Part shown: piece after piece, positions 62,095 through 64,000 of the stretch
Position numbering within the stretch: the stretch's first letter is position 1
Layout: every line of letters begins with the position of its first letter
From: Oegoconia quadripuncta
Taxonomy: Eukaryota > Arthropoda > Insecta > Lepidoptera > Autostichidae
Reading direction: 5' to 3'
DNA: 64,000 bases
Assembly: GCA_949316235.1 (NCBI GenBank)
Contig: OX438742.1
Coordinates: forward strand, 11,159,315 to 11,223,314
Made by a program: the position numbers and the translations under genes
The notes under the pieces: model-generated
What the model saw: only the letters and a program-made list of their open reading frames with translations
Databases searched by the model: none
Told to the model about the DNA's origin: nothing

Positions 62095-63360
62095 CTAATT
62101 TAAATTATTGGAAACATATTCCAATACGTTAATATTACAAGTTGTCTGCTCAATAGGAGCTGATTTTGCCTGTTCAATAGAAACAGGTTTTTCTTTAGCC
62201 AACGTATTGTTGGCTGAGTTATACAAATAATAATATAAAATGTTGCAAATGCTATGTTTGCTATATCTATTGAGATAATACATATCTCTAGTCTGATGAA
62301 ACTTTGAACTAATTATACTATTAGTGTCTATCATGTGAAATTTAGAAAATCTACACGTTAAAGTATGTAACGTCAAATTTAATTGGTGTCTGATATTGTT
62401 TTCATAGTCCGAACTATGACTGAAGGGAAAGGCAAAAAGTACAATTTTATTTACATTTTTTAGGTCATTCAATTGACCAAAATAATTTATAATTTGTCTT
62501 TTATTAGTATTTCCCCTCCTGCCTACACATATTATTAATGTAGTATTCCTGGGGTATTCGGAAGCTAATATACATTTTAAAATGTCACAGTATGAAGCCC
62601 CAGGCATACAATGATTAATAATCGCTGGGCCCATACGACGACTAAGTTGTAAACCGAGTTGTTTACCAATCTCATCACAATAGATACGTATGTTCGAGAG
62701 GGAGGCACTTTTACATACCGAAGCGACTGTGACACACGGTTCCACCGCCTGGCTTGGGGAAATACTCGCAGGCCGGGTCGAGCCGGGCGAAGTCGCGTCA
62801 GAATCACAAAGGTGATTATTTATCAAAGAATTAAATCTATCATTATTATAATTACCTAACTCCACCAACTCATCGAAGGCCAGTTCGCACTCCCGCAATT
62901 CTTTTTGCGAGGTTTGGTATTTATCATTGATAAGCCTTAACGACTCGGTTAGCCTATCAATTTCGGACCGAAGGTTCCGTGTGTCACGTTCAAAACCTAA
63001 CCTTGAATTATCTAGATTTAATTGACAGGTTTGTAGGTCCTGCACTAATTTACAATTGTCTCTCTTTAAATTGGCATATAAAGTATTTACATTATTTTTC
63101 TTAAGTGATCGTTGAGTGGTTTTGATAATTTTTTTGGTTTTAGCATATTTTTTCAACTTGTTTCTGCTCAAGGTTACATTTATGGATCGAGGGCTCATTG
63201 TGTCGTTTACAGTTAGATCTATGATTCCCGAATGATTAAGAACCGGTTTAGTTTGTGATTTATCGGACGAGGTGTCGGACGCGCCGCTGGTACTTCCCAT
63301 CAACTCATTGTATAATGACTGAGTTCGCGATGACTTGATAGAATCTATTTCGAATTGTGT
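62095..63360 (-). CDS. LINE-B ORF1: coiled-coil and SGNH-esterase-like protein, 5' end possibly truncated
   Basis: Open from the element boundary at 63360 to a stop at 62095-62097. The open frame continues 10 codons further (to 63390), but those codons lie in flanking repeat DNA and are not part of the gene. The first ATG inside the element is at 63300-63298 (MGSTSGASDTSS). Counting residues from 63390: a Lys-rich segment 78-100 (RNKLKKYAKTKKIIK); a heptad-like coiled coil about 105-180; a Ser/Pro linker; then 233-390, an SGNH-like fold with CMPGASYCDILKC, ICVGRRGN (block III, N294) and LNRYSKHSIC (block V, H379). The canonical GDS block appears as YCDEIG, so hydrolase activity is doubtful. 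Such ORF1 proteins bind the LINE RNA and ORF2 protein. Probably nearly complete. Confidence 0.8.
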   Translation of the reverse strand, partial: TQFEIDSIKSSRTQSLYNELMGSTSGASDTSSDKSQTKPVLNHSGIIDLTVNDTMSPRSINVTLSRNKLKKYAKTKKIIKTTQRSLKKNNVNTLYANLKRDNCKLVQDLQTCQLNLDNSRLGFERDTRNLRSEIDRLTESLRLINDKYQTSQKELRECELAFDELVELGNYNNDRFNSLINNHLCDSDATSPGSTRPASISPSQAVEPCVTVASVCKSASLSNIRIYCDEIGKQLGLQLSRRMGPAIINHCMPGASYCDILKCILASEYPRNTTLIICVGRRGNTNKRQIINYFGQLNDLKNVNKIVLFAFPFSHSSDYENNIRHQLNLTLHTLTCRFSKFHMIDTNSIISSKFHQTRDMYYLNRYSKHSICNILYYYLYNSANNTLAKEKPVSIEQAKSAPIEQTTCNINVLEYVSNNLN

Positions 63361-63480
63361 CTTTATGATGTCCGGATATAACGCTCGCAATACGAAGCCA
63401 GCGAATCAATACTTCTTGGAGTGAAAGAGAATACCTTCGATTTAGCACACTCTCTCATCCCAATAATAGCGAATAGGTAA
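63361..63480 (+). repeat. repeat family D, 3' part, continued after LINE-B
   Basis: CTTTATGATGTCCGGATATA, CCAGCGAATCAATACTTCTT and GGAGTGAAAGAGAATACC, then CACACTCTCTCATCCC. This completes the copy begun at 58873. Confidence 0.7.
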
Positions 63481-63584
63481 CAGCGACAGTCTTATAAACT
63501 TAGTAAGTAACATCTTTAAAAAAAATAAGAACTATTTATACGGCTGCTGCATTCTTGCAGGGTTGCACGATATTTTTTATAAAT

Positions 63585-63695
63585 ATAAATATCTTTGGAC
63601 ATACACACAGCGTCATTTAGTTCCACACTAAGCAACTAGGCTTGTATTATGGATACTTGTTGGTTGATATACTACACAAATATGTATATATGTAT
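63585..63695 (-). mobile_element. SINE family B tail (minus)
   Basis: AATATCTTTGGACATACACA, GCGTCATTTAGTTCCACAC and TAGGCTTGTATTATGGATAC. The head is missing. Confidence 0.6.
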
Positions 63696-63698
63696 TTG

Positions 63699-63820
63699 AT
63701 GACCGAATGGTTTTATATAAGTATTTATGTATGTTTAACCGTTATCTAGTATCCATAGTACAAGCTTTGCTTAGTTTGGGACTAGATGATCGGTTTAAGT
63801 GTCCCAAATATTTATTATTA
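63699..63820 (+). mobile_element. SINE family A, internally deleted
   Basis: The head remnant GATGACCGAATGG is joined directly to TTTATATAAGTATTTATGTA, TATCTAGTATCCATAGTACA, AGCTTTGCTTAGTTTGGGAC. Confidence 0.55.
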
Positions 63821-63849
63821 TTTTTATTAATATTATTATTATATTGGAC

Positions 63850-63910
63850 ACAGACATATGGCAAATAAAAGGGGAGGTCTTTACCCAGCAGTGTGACACC
63901 ACAAGCATGG
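63850..63910 (+). repeat. RTE-like LINE 3' tail scrap
   Basis: AAAAGGGGAGGTCTTTACCC and AGCAGTGTGACACC match the GGAGGCCTTTGCCCAGCAGTG-type ending common at lepidopteran LINE 3' ends. Confidence 0.45.
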
Positions 63911-64000
63911 GAAAAAAAAATATTATGATTTACCCAACTGTCCAAGGAAGGAGGGTAATGTTTGTACGTAGATTGTACCTAGTATTTTTTTTTATTAATA

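Larger units (their letters stand above)
58909..63360 (-). mobile_element. LINE-B: near-full-length CR1-like retrotransposon
   Basis: A 4.45-kb minus-strand element. The 3' end has an (ATTTC)n tail (GAAATGAAATG on plus, 58907-58950). Then come a 3' UTR, ORF2 and ORF1. CTTTATGA at 58901-58908 and 63361-63368 is an 8-bp target duplication inside a family D repeat, and the empty-site sequence is known from other D copies. The element starts inside or just before ORF1 with no 5' UTR, so it is probably slightly 5'-truncated. EN and RT motifs are all present. SGNH-like ORF1 and EN-RT ORF2 place it in the CR1/L2/Daphne assemblage. Confidence 0.9.

Noticed and set aside
62577..62807. ORFs on both strands inside LINE-B ORF1
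   Set aside because: Overlap an intact longer frame with recognisable domains; they are shadows.
63361..63390. First ten codons of the apparent 431-codon ORF1
   Set aside because: They lie in the target duplication and family D flank, outside the LINE; the start is also a non-ATG codon.
1..64000. LTR retrotransposon or viral insertions
   Set aside because: No gag/pol motifs, primer-binding sites or paired LTRs with TG...CA ends were recognised; the only reverse transcriptases are LINE type.

Overview
This is AT-rich eukaryotic nuclear DNA, most likely from a moth or butterfly. The dispersed repeats with the CCCGCGGCTTCGC block, the GAGAGGGCGG...CACCTGATGGAAAG repeat, several tRNA-headed SINEs and the CR1/Jockey/RTE-type LINE tails are all of kinds I know from Lepidoptera. 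No certain host protein-coding gene is visible. The one host gene I am confident of is a tRNA-Ile(AAT) gene on the minus strand at 42.1 kb. Two GC-rich islands near it (41.0-41.36 and 42.46-42.67 kb) look like possible exons of an unidentified plus-strand gene. The rest reads as an intergenic stretch or giant intron filled with transposable elements.

Layout. 0-20 kb: decayed LINE pieces, three tRNA-headed SINE families (called A, B and C here), two 5S-rRNA-like SINE heads, a hAT-type MITE with a perfect 8-bp target duplication, and many short palindromic repeats. 20-40 kb: more SINEs, a 5 x 71-bp minisatellite with a CACGTG in each unit, fold-back repeats, and dispersed copies of an unidentified motif with core GGACATCATAAATC. 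40-43 kb: (TA)n, the candidate exons and the tRNA. 43-45.9 kb: an unidentified repeat family (called D) and a palindrome-bounded element carrying an integrase-like ORF fragment.

45.9-54 kb is a nested pair of transposons. A 5'-truncated, frameshifted LINE (LINE-A, plus strand) is split inside ORF2 by a 4.17-kb DNA transposon. That transposon encodes a DDE transposase of the PIF/Harbinger-ISL2EU-Spy kind on the minus strand and is flanked by about 1.2-1.3-kb inverted arms. Each arm contains the promoter side, exon 1, the intron and the first 68 codons of exon 2. Removing the insert rejoins the LINE reading frame exactly, and no target-site duplication is visible. This is the most unusual object in the window.

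54.5-63.4 kb holds two near-identical copies of a second LINE (LINE-B, minus strand): a 1.35-kb 5'-truncated copy, and a 4.45-kb copy with an intact endonuclease/reverse-transcriptase ORF and an almost complete ORF1. Both have recognisable target-site duplications, so this family was recently mobile. SINE and LINE tails fill the last 400 bases.

Most other open reading frames are chance frames in AT-rich repeats. All family assignments come from reading motifs by eye. No database search was run.
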